NCBI GenBank assembly: GCA_025463215.1
Contig: JAOBWF010000247.1
Location: 1-42,374 of the forward strand
Direction: 5' to 3'
DNA: 42,374 nt
DNA from: Acidobacteriota bacterium
Lineage (GTDB): Bacteria > Acidobacteriota > Vicinamibacteria > Vicinamibacterales > CAVVIG01
Positions 24,025 through 31,932 of the stretch are shown piece by piece (within the stretch, counting starts at the first letter, position 1; each line of letters opens with the position of its first letter). Both the position numbers and the translations under genes were made by a program. The notes under the pieces are model-generated. The model was not told where the DNA came from. It searched no databases and worked only from the letters and a program-made list of their open reading frames with translations.

Positions 24025-25266
24025 ATGACCAGCAAGGTATCCGCGCTCATCCTCGCCTTCGTCACGCTGCTCGTCATCCCATCGCGCGCCGGCGCGCAAT
24101 CGGTCACCGGCCTGTGGGACGCGACCGTCCTCGTCAACAACGGCGCGCTCGACGTGCCGTTCCGCTTCGAGCTCTCCGGGTCGGGCGCGAACGTCAAGGG
24201 GTCGTTCTTCAACGGCGACGACAAGACGACATCGACGAGCGGATCGCTGGAGAACGGCAAGCTGACGCTGAATTTCGACGAGCTCGGCACCTCGCTCGAG
24301 GCGACGCTGAAGGACGGCCGGCTCGAGGGGCAGTACTCGCGCGGCACGCGCGGCGCGCCGTATCCGTTCGCCGCGAAGCGATTCGTGCCGGCCGCCGCGG
24401 GCGAGAAGAACGTCCCCTCGATCGCCGGGTTGTGGAACGTGCAGGTCGGCAAGAGCTCGAAGGGGGAGTCGGCATGGCAGCTGATCGTCCGCCAGTCGGG
24501 GGCCGAAGTGTCGGCGGCGATCCTGCGCATCGACGGCGACACGGGCACGCTGACCGGGTCGTATCGTGACGGCACGTTCGCGCTCAGCCATTTCTCCGGC
24601 GCGCGGCCGCTGCGCCTGCAGCTGACGCCCGGCGCCGATGGCACCCTCGCGGTGGTGCAGAACACCGACACGCCGCTGACGGCGCTGCGCGCGGAACAGG
24701 CGGCGTCGAAGGGGCTGCCGCAGCCGAGCGACCCGACGCGGTTCACGAGCGTCAAGGATCCCACCGAGCCGTTCCGTTTCAGCTTCCCGGATCTCGACGG
24801 AAAAACCGTGTCGAACACGGACCCGCGCTTCCAGGGCAAGGTCGTGATCGTCGCGATCGGCGGCAGCTGGTGCCCGAACTGCCACGACGAAACGCCGTTC
24901 CTCGTCGAGCTGTACAAGAAATACCGTAAACAAGGGCTCGAGATCGTCGAGCTGTCGTTCGAAGAAGAAGCGCAGATCAAGAACCCGGTGCGCGTCAAGG
25001 CGTTCAACAAGCGATACGGCGTCGACTACACCGTGCTCATTCCGGGCGAGCCGAAGGAACTGAACGACAAGGTGCCGCAGGGCGTCAACCTTAACTCGTT
25101 CCCGACCACTTTCTTTCTCGGCCGCGACGGCCGCGTCCGCAGCGCGCACGCCGGCTTCGCCGGCAAGGCGAGCGGCAAGTTCCACGTCGAGTTGAAGGAA
25201 GAAGTCACGGCGCTGGTCGAGCGGTTGCTCGCCGAGAAGCCGGCGCAGACCTCCGCGTCGAAATGA
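24025..25266 (+). CDS. Exported TlpA/ResA-like thiol redoxin with N-terminal beta domain
   Basis: A 413-aa protein. A signal peptide (SALILAFVTLLVIPSRAGAQ) leads into two lipocalin-like beta repeats (GLWDATVLVNNG near 30 and GLWNVQVGKSSKG near 145). The C-terminal thioredoxin-fold domain (about 250-405) has the active site GGSWCPNCHDE (Cys283, Cys286) and the cis-Pro in NSFPTTFFLGRDG. TlpA/ResA proteins reduce periplasmic disulfides, for example in cytochrome c assembly, and two c-heme protein genes lie downstream in the window. AGGAG sits 5 bases before the ATG. Expression is probably controlled by the attenuator-like leader directly upstream. The stop overlaps the next gene by four bases (ATGA). 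Confidence 0.9.
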   Translation: MTSKVSALILAFVTLLVIPSRAGAQSVTGLWDATVLVNNGALDVPFRFELSGSGANVKGSFFNGDDKTTSTSGSLENGKLTLNFDELGTSLEATLKDGRLEGQYSRGTRGAPYPFAAKRFVPAAAGEKNVPSIAGLWNVQVGKSSKGESAWQLIVRQSGAEVSAAILRIDGDTGTLTGSYRDGTFALSHFSGARPLRLQLTPGADGTLAVVQNTDTPLTALRAEQAASKGLPQPSDPTRFTSVKDPTEPFRFSFPDLDGKTVSNTDPRFQGKVVIVAIGGSWCPNCHDETPFLVELYKKYRKQGLEIVELSFEEEAQIKNPVRVKAFNKRYGVDYTVLIPGEPKELNDKVPQGVNLNSFPTTFFLGRDGRVRSAHAGFAGKASGKFHVELKEEVTALVERLLAEKPAQTSASK

Positions 25267-26117
25267 TCGATCCGGGCGCCCATATCGGCGCGGTCCACCT
25301 GACGATTTCGGATCTGCGCCGATCGGTGCGCTTTTACGAAACGCACCTCGGCTTCACGGTGCATCGCCGCGACGATCGGACGGCCTGGCTCGGAGCCGGC
25401 GGTCCCGATCTGCTGGTCCTCGCGCAGTGCGAAACGGCGCCGCGCGTCCGCGGCACCACCGGCCTCTATCATTTCGCCATCCTGGTGCCATCGCGCGCCG
25501 ATCTCGCGCGCGCGCTGCGGCGCCTGGTCGCGACCGACACGATCATGCAGGGCGCGGCGGATCACGGCGTCAGCGAAGCCCTCTACCTGGCGGACGAGGA
25601 CGGCACCGGGATCGAGATCTACCGCGATCGGCCGCGCGAACAGTGGCCGATGGCCGGCGGTCAGCTGCGGATGGGCGCCGACCCGATCGATCTGGAGGCG
25701 CTGCTCGGCGAGGCCGGCAAGGCCGACAGCACCGCGGGCCTTCCTCCCGGCACCGCGATCGGACATGTGCACCTGCACGTGTCGCGCCTCGACGAGGCGC
25801 ACGCCTTTTACGTCGACGTGCTCGGGTTCGCGGTGATGCAGCGATACGGGCCGAGCGCGCTGTTCGTCGCGGCCGGCGGCTATCACCATCACATCGGGCT
25901 GAACACGTGGGCGGGCGTCGGCGCACCGCCGCCCCCTCCGGGTGCGATCGGTCTGAAACACTTCGTCGTGCAGCTCCCGGATGCCGCTGCGCTCGCTGCG
26001 GTCGCCGCCCGGCTCGCGACCGCCGGGATCACGCCGGAGCCGCTCGAGGGCGCGCTGCTGGTCCGCGATCCGGCAAAGAACGCCATCCTTCTCCTCGCGG
26101 CGCTGCATCAACACTGA
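25263..26117 (+). CDS. Two-domain VOC (glyoxalase/extradiol dioxygenase-like) protein
   Basis: A 284-aa cytosolic protein of the CatE-like vicinal oxygen chelate type. Module 1 starts at GAVHLTISDLRRSVRFYETHLGF (seen in part; His near residue 11), with the metal Glu in GTGIEIYRDRP. Module 2 starts at IGHVHLHVSRLDEAHAFYVDVLGF and has a YHHHIGLNTW segment. Linker PREQWP is typical of CatE-like ring-cleavage dioxygenase homologues, but substrate and even the reaction (dioxygenase, lyase or resistance) cannot be told. The ATG overlaps the redoxin stop, so both are in one operon under the leader. Confidence 0.87.
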   Translation: MIDPGAHIGAVHLTISDLRRSVRFYETHLGFTVHRRDDRTAWLGAGGPDLLVLAQCETAPRVRGTTGLYHFAILVPSRADLARALRRLVATDTIMQGAADHGVSEALYLADEDGTGIEIYRDRPREQWPMAGGQLRMGADPIDLEALLGEAGKADSTAGLPPGTAIGHVHLHVSRLDEAHAFYVDVLGFAVMQRYGPSALFVAAGGYHHHIGLNTWAGVGAPPPPPGAIGLKHFVVQLPDAAALAAVAARLATAGITPEPLEGALLVRDPAKNAILLLAALHQH

Positions 26118-26171
26118 GGACACAAAGGATCACGATTTCCGGTCTTGGTGTCCCCGGTGTCCTTTGTGTTT
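26118..26171. repeat. Nonamer-type inverted repeat between VOC and amidohydrolase genes
   Basis: ACACAAAGGA (26120-26129) starts two bases after the VOC stop and is exactly complementary to TCCTTTGTGT (26160-26169). The right half reads as 9-mers of the type CTTGGTGTC, CCCGGTGTC and CTTTGTGTT. It could fold as a long hairpin, but has no proper T-run for termination. Confidence 0.55.
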
Positions 26172-26181
26172 GATCGGCGGT

Positions 26182-26187
26182 TATACT
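26182..26187 (+). promoter_or_regulatory. -10-like TATACT seven bases before the amidohydrolase ATG
   Basis: TATACT ends exactly 7 bases before the ATG at 26195, and no Shine-Dalgarno sequence lies between. That is the spacing of leaderless genes in other phyla. No convincing -35 is seen. Confidence 0.45.
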
Positions 26188-26194
26188 CCCGCGC

Positions 26195-27796
26195 ATGCGC
26201 GCCATCATCGCTTCCGTCCTCGCCGCGGGATTGCTCGGCCTCGTCATCGCCACCCCGCGCGCGCAGACGCCCGCCTTCGATCTCGTCATCCGCCACGGCC
26301 GCATCGTCGACGGCACCGGCAGTCCGTGGTACCTGGGGGACGTCGCCGTCCGGAACGACACCATCGTCCGGATCGCGCCGCGCATCGACGCGCCGGCAGC
26401 GCGCGTGATCGACGCCGCCGGCAAGATCGTGGCGCCCGGGTTCATCGATCTCCACACCCACGCGCGCCGCGGCATCTTCGACGTGCCGGGCGCCGACAAC
26501 TATGTCCGCCAGGGTGTGACGACGATCATGGAAGGGCCGGACGGATCGTCGCCGCTGCCCATCAAGCCGTTTCTCGATCGCATCGCCGCCCTCAAGGTGA
26601 CGCCGAATTTCGGGCTGTTCGTCGGCCAGGGCACGATTCGCGACGAGGTGATCGGGCCGATCAACCGCAAGGCGACGCCGGCGGAGCTCGAGAAGATGCG
26701 CGGCCTGGTGCGCGGCGGAATGCAGGACGGCGCCTTCGGCCTGAGCTCTGGGCTGTTCTACGTGCCCGGCACGTTCACGCCGACCGACGAAGTCGTCGAG
26801 CTCGCGAAAGTCGCGGGACGCATGGGCGGTATTTACATCTCGCACATGCGCGACGAAACCAACGGCATCCTCGCGAGCGTGAAGGAGACGATCGAGATCG
26901 GCGAGAAGGGCGGGCTGCCGACGCAGGTTACGCACCACAAGGTGATCGGCAAGGCGAACTGGGGGCGCGCGGTCGACACGCTCAAGCTGATCGACGAGGC
27001 GCGCGCTCGGGGCGTCGACGCGACGATGGATCAGTATCCCTACACCGCGTCGGCCACCAGCATTCAGGCGGCGCTGATGCCGGCGTACGCGCTCGAGGGC
27101 GGCCGCGACGCCGTGCTCAAGCGGCTGCAGACGCCGGCGCTGCGCAACGAGCTGCGCAAGGAAACGGCGCGGATCATCGCCGAGGAGCGCGGCGGCGGCG
27201 ATCCGAACAACGTCCAGCTGTCCCGCTGCGACTGGGATCACTCGCTCGACGGCAAGCGGCTCGGCGACGTCACCAAGGCGCGCGGCTTCGAGCCGACGAT
27301 CGACAACGCCGCCGACACCGTGTTCTGGATCGTCGAGAAGGGCGGCTGCGGCGGCATCTTCCATGCAATCAGCGAGGACGACCTGCAGCGCATCCTCCGC
27401 CACCCGGCGACGATGATCGGATCCGACGGCGAGGTGCCGATCTTCGGCCAGGCGAGTCCGCACCCGCGCAGCTACGGCACGTTTGTCCGCGTGCTCGGAC
27501 GCTACGTCCGCGAGCTGAAGGTGATCACGCTCGAAGAGGCGGTCCGCAAGATGTCGGCGTTTCCGGCGCAGCGCATCGGCCTCGCCGACCGCGGCGTGCT
27601 GCGCGAAGGGATGAAGGCCGACATCGCGATTTTCGACGCCGCGACCGTTCGTGACATGGCGACGTTCGACAAGCCCCATCAATATGCCGAAGGCGTGACA
27701 GCGGTCATCGTCAACGGTCAGGTCGCGTTCGAAAACGGTACGATGACGCCGGCTCGTCCGGGCCGCATTCTGCTCGGTCCGGCCGCCCGCCCGTAA
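26195..27796 (+). CDS. D-aminoacylase/N-acyl-D-amino-acid deacylase-type amidohydrolase, exported
   Basis: A 533-aa amidohydrolase-superfamily enzyme with a signal peptide (IIASVLAAGLLGLVIATP). FDLVIRHGRIVDGTGSPW begins the beta-sandwich; DLHTHARR gives the metal HxH (His87, His89); GVTTIMEGPDG, LSSGLFYVPG, YISHMRDE and QVTHHKVIG follow in the order of D-aminoacylases; the late IGSDGEVP carries the catalytic Asp. ADRGVLREGMKADIAIFD returns to the sandwich. It probably hydrolyses N-acylated D-amino acids or D-configured peptides outside the cytoplasm, which fits wall-derived substrates. A Cys is not seen at the first metal site as in some members; HTH is used instead. Its message may be leaderless (TATACT 7 bases upstream). 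Confidence 0.88.
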   Translation: MRAIIASVLAAGLLGLVIATPRAQTPAFDLVIRHGRIVDGTGSPWYLGDVAVRNDTIVRIAPRIDAPAARVIDAAGKIVAPGFIDLHTHARRGIFDVPGADNYVRQGVTTIMEGPDGSSPLPIKPFLDRIAALKVTPNFGLFVGQGTIRDEVIGPINRKATPAELEKMRGLVRGGMQDGAFGLSSGLFYVPGTFTPTDEVVELAKVAGRMGGIYISHMRDETNGILASVKETIEIGEKGGLPTQVTHHKVIGKANWGRAVDTLKLIDEARARGVDATMDQYPYTASATSIQAALMPAYALEGGRDAVLKRLQTPALRNELRKETARIIAEERGGGDPNNVQLSRCDWDHSLDGKRLGDVTKARGFEPTIDNAADTVFWIVEKGGCGGIFHAISEDDLQRILRHPATMIGSDGEVPIFGQASPHPRSYGTFVRVLGRYVRELKVITLEEAVRKMSAFPAQRIGLADRGVLREGMKADIAIFDAATVRDMATFDKPHQYAEGVTAVIVNGQVAFENGTMTPARPGRILLGPAARP

Positions 27797-27866
27797 GGCG
27801 GGCCAGGGCCTTACATTCGGTGACAATCGCCGACGACAAAAGGCAACTTTTACACGCTCGCGGCCC

Positions 27867-27872
27867 TATACT
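27867..27872 (+). promoter_or_regulatory. -10-like TATACT before the DUF1592 gene
   Basis: TATACT lies 17 bases before the ATG at 27890, with a GGTGGGG ribosome-binding-like stretch (27877-27883) in between. The -35 region is weak. Confidence 0.35.
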
Positions 27873-27889
27873 TCTCGGTGGGGAAACGC

Positions 27890-30418
27890 ATGAAAATACT
27901 AGCGGTTGCGGGGGTCGTGACGGCGCTGTTCGGGGCTGCGCTTTCCGCCCAGAACACAGCCACGCCGGCTACTTCCCAGACATCTCCGGCGTCGACGAAA
28001 ATGGCCGCCGCCAAGCTCGCAACCGGCCCTGCCAGGTCTGCCAACGCGGCGACCGTACTGCCGATCGACGCTCAGAACAAGCTGGTGGCGCAGAACTGCG
28101 CGAGCTGCCACAGCGAGAAAATGAAGGCCGGTCAGCTGGTGCTCGCCGGCTTCGATGCTGCGGCGATCGGCGACCATCCCGACGTCGCCGAAAAGATGAT
28201 TCGCAAGCTGCGGACCGGCATGATGCCGCCGCCCGGAGCACGGCGCCCTGACGCCGCGACGACCAAGGCCTTCCTCGACGCGCTCGAGGCGAAGATGGAC
28301 GCCGCCGCGGCGCTCAATCCCAACCCGGGCTGGCGTCCGTTCCAGCGCCTCAATCGCTCCGAGTATCAGCATGCGGTCAAGGATCTGCTCGGCATCGACG
28401 TCGACGTCAACGCATTCCTGCCGCCGGACACGATCAGCAAGGGCTTCGACAACGTTGCCGACGTCCAGGCGTTCTCGCCGACGCTGATGGAAAGCTATCT
28501 GCGCGCTGCCAGCTCGATCAGCCGCCTCGCGGTCGGCGATCGCGGCGCCAGCGCCACCTCGGTGACCTACAAGATCGGCCGCACCGGTTCGCAGATGCGG
28601 CACGTGGACGGCGCGCCCATGGGCACGCGCGGCGGCGTCTCCGTCGTCCATACCTTCGCGGCCGACGGCGACTACGTCGTCAAGGTCTCGCTGCACAACG
28701 AGCCGCTCGGCGGCGTCTACGGCCGCACGACGATGGCGACGATGGACATCAAGGAGCAGATCGAGGTGTCGGTCAACGGCGAGCGCGCCGCGCTGCTGGA
28801 CCTCAACGTCCGGATGAGCGAGACCGATCCGAAGAACAGCCTCGAGCTCAAGACGCCGCCGATTCACATCGCCGCCGGCCCGCAGCGCGTCTCCGCCGCG
28901 TTCATCCAGCGCTTCGATGGGCCGGTCGATGATCTGCTGGTGCCGCTCGAGAACACGCTCGCCGACGTCAACATCAGCTTCGGCGTGACGGCGCTGCCGC
29001 ACATGCGCGACATGACGATCCTCGGGCCGTCGGCGGTCACCGGCGTGTCGGACACGATCAGCCGCCGCATGGTGTTCACCTGCCGTCCGACCAACGCCAA
29101 GGAAGAAGAGACCTGCGCGGCGGAGATCGTCAAGGGTCTGACGGCGCGCGCCTTCCGCGGCGCCGCGACGCCGGACGACGTCCAGGACGCGATGTCGTTT
29201 TACGAGAAGGGGCGCAAGACCGGCGATTTCGAGAGCGGCGTCCGGATGGCGCTGCAGTCGGTGCTCATGAGCCCGCGCTTCCTGTTCCGCCTCGAGCAGG
29301 CGCCGGCCGGCGTGCGCACGGTGAAGGCGTCGACGACCTATCGCCTGAGCGATCAGGATCTGGCGTCGCGGCTGTCGTTCTTCCTGTGGGGCACCGCGCC
29401 CGATGCGGATCTGCTGAAGGCCGCGAGCGGCGGCACGCTGCGGACGCCCGTCGGGCTCGAGCGCCAGGTGCGGCGGATGCTCGCGGATCGCCGATCGAGC
29501 GCGCTGTCGACGCGCTTCGCCGGCCAGTGGCTGCGTCTTCAGGATCTCGAGAAGATTCACCCCGACTACCTGCTGTTTCCGCAGTACGACGACACGCTCG
29601 CGCAGTCGATGCAGCGTGAGACCGAGCTGTTCTTCGACAGCATCGTGCGCGAGGATCGGCCGGTGCTCGACCTGCTGACGGCCGACTACAGCTTCGTCAA
29701 CGAACGGCTCGCCAAGCACTACAACATTGCGAACGTGACCGGCAGCGACTTCAAGCGCGTCCAGCTGCCGGAGTACCGCCGCGGGCTGTTCGGGCAGGGC
29801 AGCATCCTGACGCTGACGTCGGTCGCCGACCGCACCTCGCCGGTGCAGCGCGGCAAGTGGGTGATGGAAGTGCTGCTTGGCACGACGCCGCCGCCACCAC
29901 CGCCGAACGTGCCGGCGCTCGACGACACCAAGGCCGCGATCGGCGGCAAGAACCTGACGACGCGCGAGCGGATGGAAGAGCACCGCAAGAACCCGGCGTG
30001 CACGTCGTGCCACAAGGTGATCGACCCGCTTGGCCTGGCGCTGGAGAACTTCGACGCGACCGGCGCGTGGCGCATCAAGGACAACGAGGTCGCGATCGAC
30101 TCGGTGGGGGACCTCTACGACGGCACCAGGATGGAAGGGCCGGCTGGCCTGCGTCAGGCGATCCTGAAGCACTCGGACGTGTTCCTCCTCAGCTTTACCG
30201 AAAACCTGATGACCTACGCGCTCGGGCGCCGGGTGGAATACACCGACATGCCGGCGGTTCGCGCGATCGTGCGCGACGCCGGCAAGAGCAACAACCGTTT
30301 CTCGTCGTTCGTGCTCGGCGTCGTCGACAGCGCGGCCTTCCGGATGGCGAAAGCCGACAATCATCTCTTGACCACGGACGCCGGCGAGGCGAAGCGGTCG
30401 AATTCCGGTTCACGGTAG
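27890..30418 (+). CDS. DUF1592-family exported protein with two c-type heme motifs
   Basis: An 842-aa exported protein: signal peptide (ILAVAGVVTALFGAALSAQ), a planctomycete-type cytochrome c domain with NCASCHS (Cys70, Cys73, His74), DUF1587 (LNRSEYQHAVKDLLGID), a carbohydrate-binding-like beta domain in the middle, DUF1595/DUF1592 (about 410-640; YRLSDQDLASRLSFFLWG, then GQWLRLQDLE), DUF1588 with a second motif CTSCHKVIDPLG (Cys704, Cys707, His708) and DUF1585 at the end (ENLMTYALGRR). Domain order is the family standard. It needs periplasmic heme attachment. The function is unknown; oxidative degradation of polymers has been suggested only from context. The downstream DUF1552 gene is the constant partner of this family, 10 bases away. 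Confidence 0.9.
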   Translation: MKILAVAGVVTALFGAALSAQNTATPATSQTSPASTKMAAAKLATGPARSANAATVLPIDAQNKLVAQNCASCHSEKMKAGQLVLAGFDAAAIGDHPDVAEKMIRKLRTGMMPPPGARRPDAATTKAFLDALEAKMDAAAALNPNPGWRPFQRLNRSEYQHAVKDLLGIDVDVNAFLPPDTISKGFDNVADVQAFSPTLMESYLRAASSISRLAVGDRGASATSVTYKIGRTGSQMRHVDGAPMGTRGGVSVVHTFAADGDYVVKVSLHNEPLGGVYGRTTMATMDIKEQIEVSVNGERAALLDLNVRMSETDPKNSLELKTPPIHIAAGPQRVSAAFIQRFDGPVDDLLVPLENTLADVNISFGVTALPHMRDMTILGPSAVTGVSDTISRRMVFTCRPTNAKEEETCAAEIVKGLTARAFRGAATPDDVQDAMSFYEKGRKTGDFESGVRMALQSVLMSPRFLFRLEQAPAGVRTVKASTTYRLSDQDLASRLSFFLWGTAPDADLLKAASGGTLRTPVGLERQVRRMLADRRSSALSTRFAGQWLRLQDLEKIHPDYLLFPQYDDTLAQSMQRETELFFDSIVREDRPVLDLLTADYSFVNERLAKHYNIANVTGSDFKRVQLPEYRRGLFGQGSILTLTSVADRTSPVQRGKWVMEVLLGTTPPPPPPNVPALDDTKAAIGGKNLTTRERMEEHRKNPACTSCHKVIDPLGLALENFDATGAWRIKDNEVAIDSVGDLYDGTRMEGPAGLRQAILKHSDVFLLSFTENLMTYALGRRVEYTDMPAVRAIVRDAGKSNNRFSSFVLGVVDSAAFRMAKADNHLLTTDAGEAKRSNSGSR

Positions 30419-30428
30419 AGGAGAGCGC

Positions 30429-31838
30429 ATGTTTATCACGAACAAGAATATTTCCCGCCGCGCGGTGCTGAAGGGCGTCGGCGCGACGCTGGCGCTGCCG
30501 CTGCTCGACGCCATGGTGCCGGCGCGCGCGTTTGCGCAGAGCGCCGCGGCCGGAAAGAAGCTCCGCTTCGTCGCGATCGAGATGGTGCACGGCGCCGCCG
30601 GCAGCGCGCCGATCGGCGCGCAGAAGAACCTGTGGTCCCCGGCCGCGACCGGCAACGCCTTCGACCTGAGCCCGAGCGCGCTCGCGCCGCTCGAGCCGTT
30701 CCGCGACTACGTGACGATCGTCAGCAACACCGACGTGCGCAACGCCGAGGCGTTCACCGCGCCGGAAATCGGCGGCGATCACTTCCGCTCGAGCGCGGTG
30801 TTCCTGACCCAGTCGCACTGCAAACAGACCCAGGGGTCCGACCTCCACGCCGGCGTCTCGATCGACCAGATCTTCGCCAAGAAGCACGGCCAGGACACGC
30901 CGATCCCGTCGATGCAGCTGTGCATCGAGAACGTCGACCAGGCGGGCGGTTGCTCCTACGGCTACTCCTGCGCCTACACCGACTCGATCAGCTGGGCGGC
31001 GCCGGATCAGCCGCTGCCAATGATCCGCGACCCGCGGGTCGTGTTCAATCAGCTGTTCGGCGTCGGCGCGACGCCGGCGGATCGCAAGGAGCGGCGCACC
31101 GAGGATCGCAGCATCCTCGACTGGCTGGGCACGTCGATCGCGCGCATGAAGAAGGATCTGGGGACGTCGGACCAGGCGAGGCTCAACGACTACCTCGAGA
31201 ACGTGCGCGAGATCGAGCGGCGCATCCAGAAGATCGAGGCGCGCAACCTGAGCGGCGAGCAGCGTGAGCTGCCGGGCGCGCCGGTCGGGGTACCCGATTC
31301 CTTCTCGGAACACGTCAAGCTGATGTTCGACCTGCAGGCGCTGGCGTTCGCGTCGGACATCACGAGGGTCTTCGCGTTCAAGCTCGGACGCGATGCGTCG
31401 AACCGCGCGTTCCCCGAAAGCGGCTTCAAGGGCGCATTCCACTCCGCATCGCACCATCAGGAGAAGGAAGACCGGATCGCCGACTTCGCGAAGATCAACA
31501 AGTACCACGTCAGCATGATTCCGTATTTCCTGGACAAGCTGAAGAACACGCCGGACGGCGACGGCAACCTGCTCGACAACTCGGTCGTGCTCTACGGCTC
31601 GCCGATGGGGGACTCGAACGTCCACAACCACAAGCGGGTGCCGATGTTCCTGGCCGGCCACGCCGGCGGCGCGCTCAAGGGCAATCTCCACATCAAGGCG
31701 GCCGACGGCACGCCGATGGCCAACGCCATGCTCGCGATGGCGCAGAAGCTCGATCTCGATCTGCCGTCGTTCGGCGACAGCACGGCAGCGATGGATCTCA
31801 ACGCCGCGGCGGCAGTAGTGACGACCGACAAAGCGTAG
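30429..31838 (+). CDS. DUF1552-family Tat-exported protein
   Basis: A 469-aa protein with a twin-arginine leader ISRRAVLKGVGATLALPLLDAM, so it is exported folded and may carry a cofactor or metal. The body matches DUF1552: KKLRFVAIEMVHG, SNTDVRNAEAF, FLTQSHCKQTQGSDLHAGVSIDQ (first part of the block), SYSCAYTDSISW-like region, and FHSASHHQEKEDRI with YGSPMGDSNVHNHKRVP near the C-terminus; the His/Asp-rich ends suggest a metal site as in alkaline-phosphatase-like folds (inference). AGGAGAG (30419-30425) supports the ATG. It is in an operon with the upstream DUF1592 protein and probably acts with it outside the cytoplasm. Confidence 0.9.
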   Translation: MFITNKNISRRAVLKGVGATLALPLLDAMVPARAFAQSAAAGKKLRFVAIEMVHGAAGSAPIGAQKNLWSPAATGNAFDLSPSALAPLEPFRDYVTIVSNTDVRNAEAFTAPEIGGDHFRSSAVFLTQSHCKQTQGSDLHAGVSIDQIFAKKHGQDTPIPSMQLCIENVDQAGGCSYGYSCAYTDSISWAAPDQPLPMIRDPRVVFNQLFGVGATPADRKERRTEDRSILDWLGTSIARMKKDLGTSDQARLNDYLENVREIERRIQKIEARNLSGEQRELPGAPVGVPDSFSEHVKLMFDLQALAFASDITRVFAFKLGRDASNRAFPESGFKGAFHSASHHQEKEDRIADFAKINKYHVSMIPYFLDKLKNTPDGDGNLLDNSVVLYGSPMGDSNVHNHKRVPMFLAGHAGGALKGNLHIKAADGTPMANAMLAMAQKLDLDLPSFGDSTAAMDLNAAAAVVTTDKA

Positions 31839-31850
31839 CGATCAGAAGCG

Positions 31851-31913
31851 ACCGCGGAGAGCGCCGAGCCCGCAGAGCCAAGCCGTCTCTGCGTTCTCAG
31901 CGTGCGCTGCGGT
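31851..31913. repeat. Imperfect heptamer-type inverted array upstream of ankyrin gene
   Basis: The 94-base gap after the DUF1552 stop holds a purine-rich left half (units like GAGCGCC, GAGCCCG, CAGAGCC) and a complementary-type right half (CTCTGCG, TTCTCAG, CGTGCGC). ACCGC at the left end and GCGGT at the right end could close a hairpin. The 7-base period is imperfect. No promoter is evident. Confidence 0.5.
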
Positions 31914-31932
31914 GGCTTCATCTTGAGGATCT

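Noticed and set aside
27899-30364. 821-codon reverse-strand open frame under the DUF1592 gene
   Set aside because: Arg/Val/His-rich shadow with no motif; the sense strand has a full domain set.
31839-31932. Intrinsic terminator after the DUF1552 gene
   Set aside because: The inverted array is imperfect and no T-run follows.
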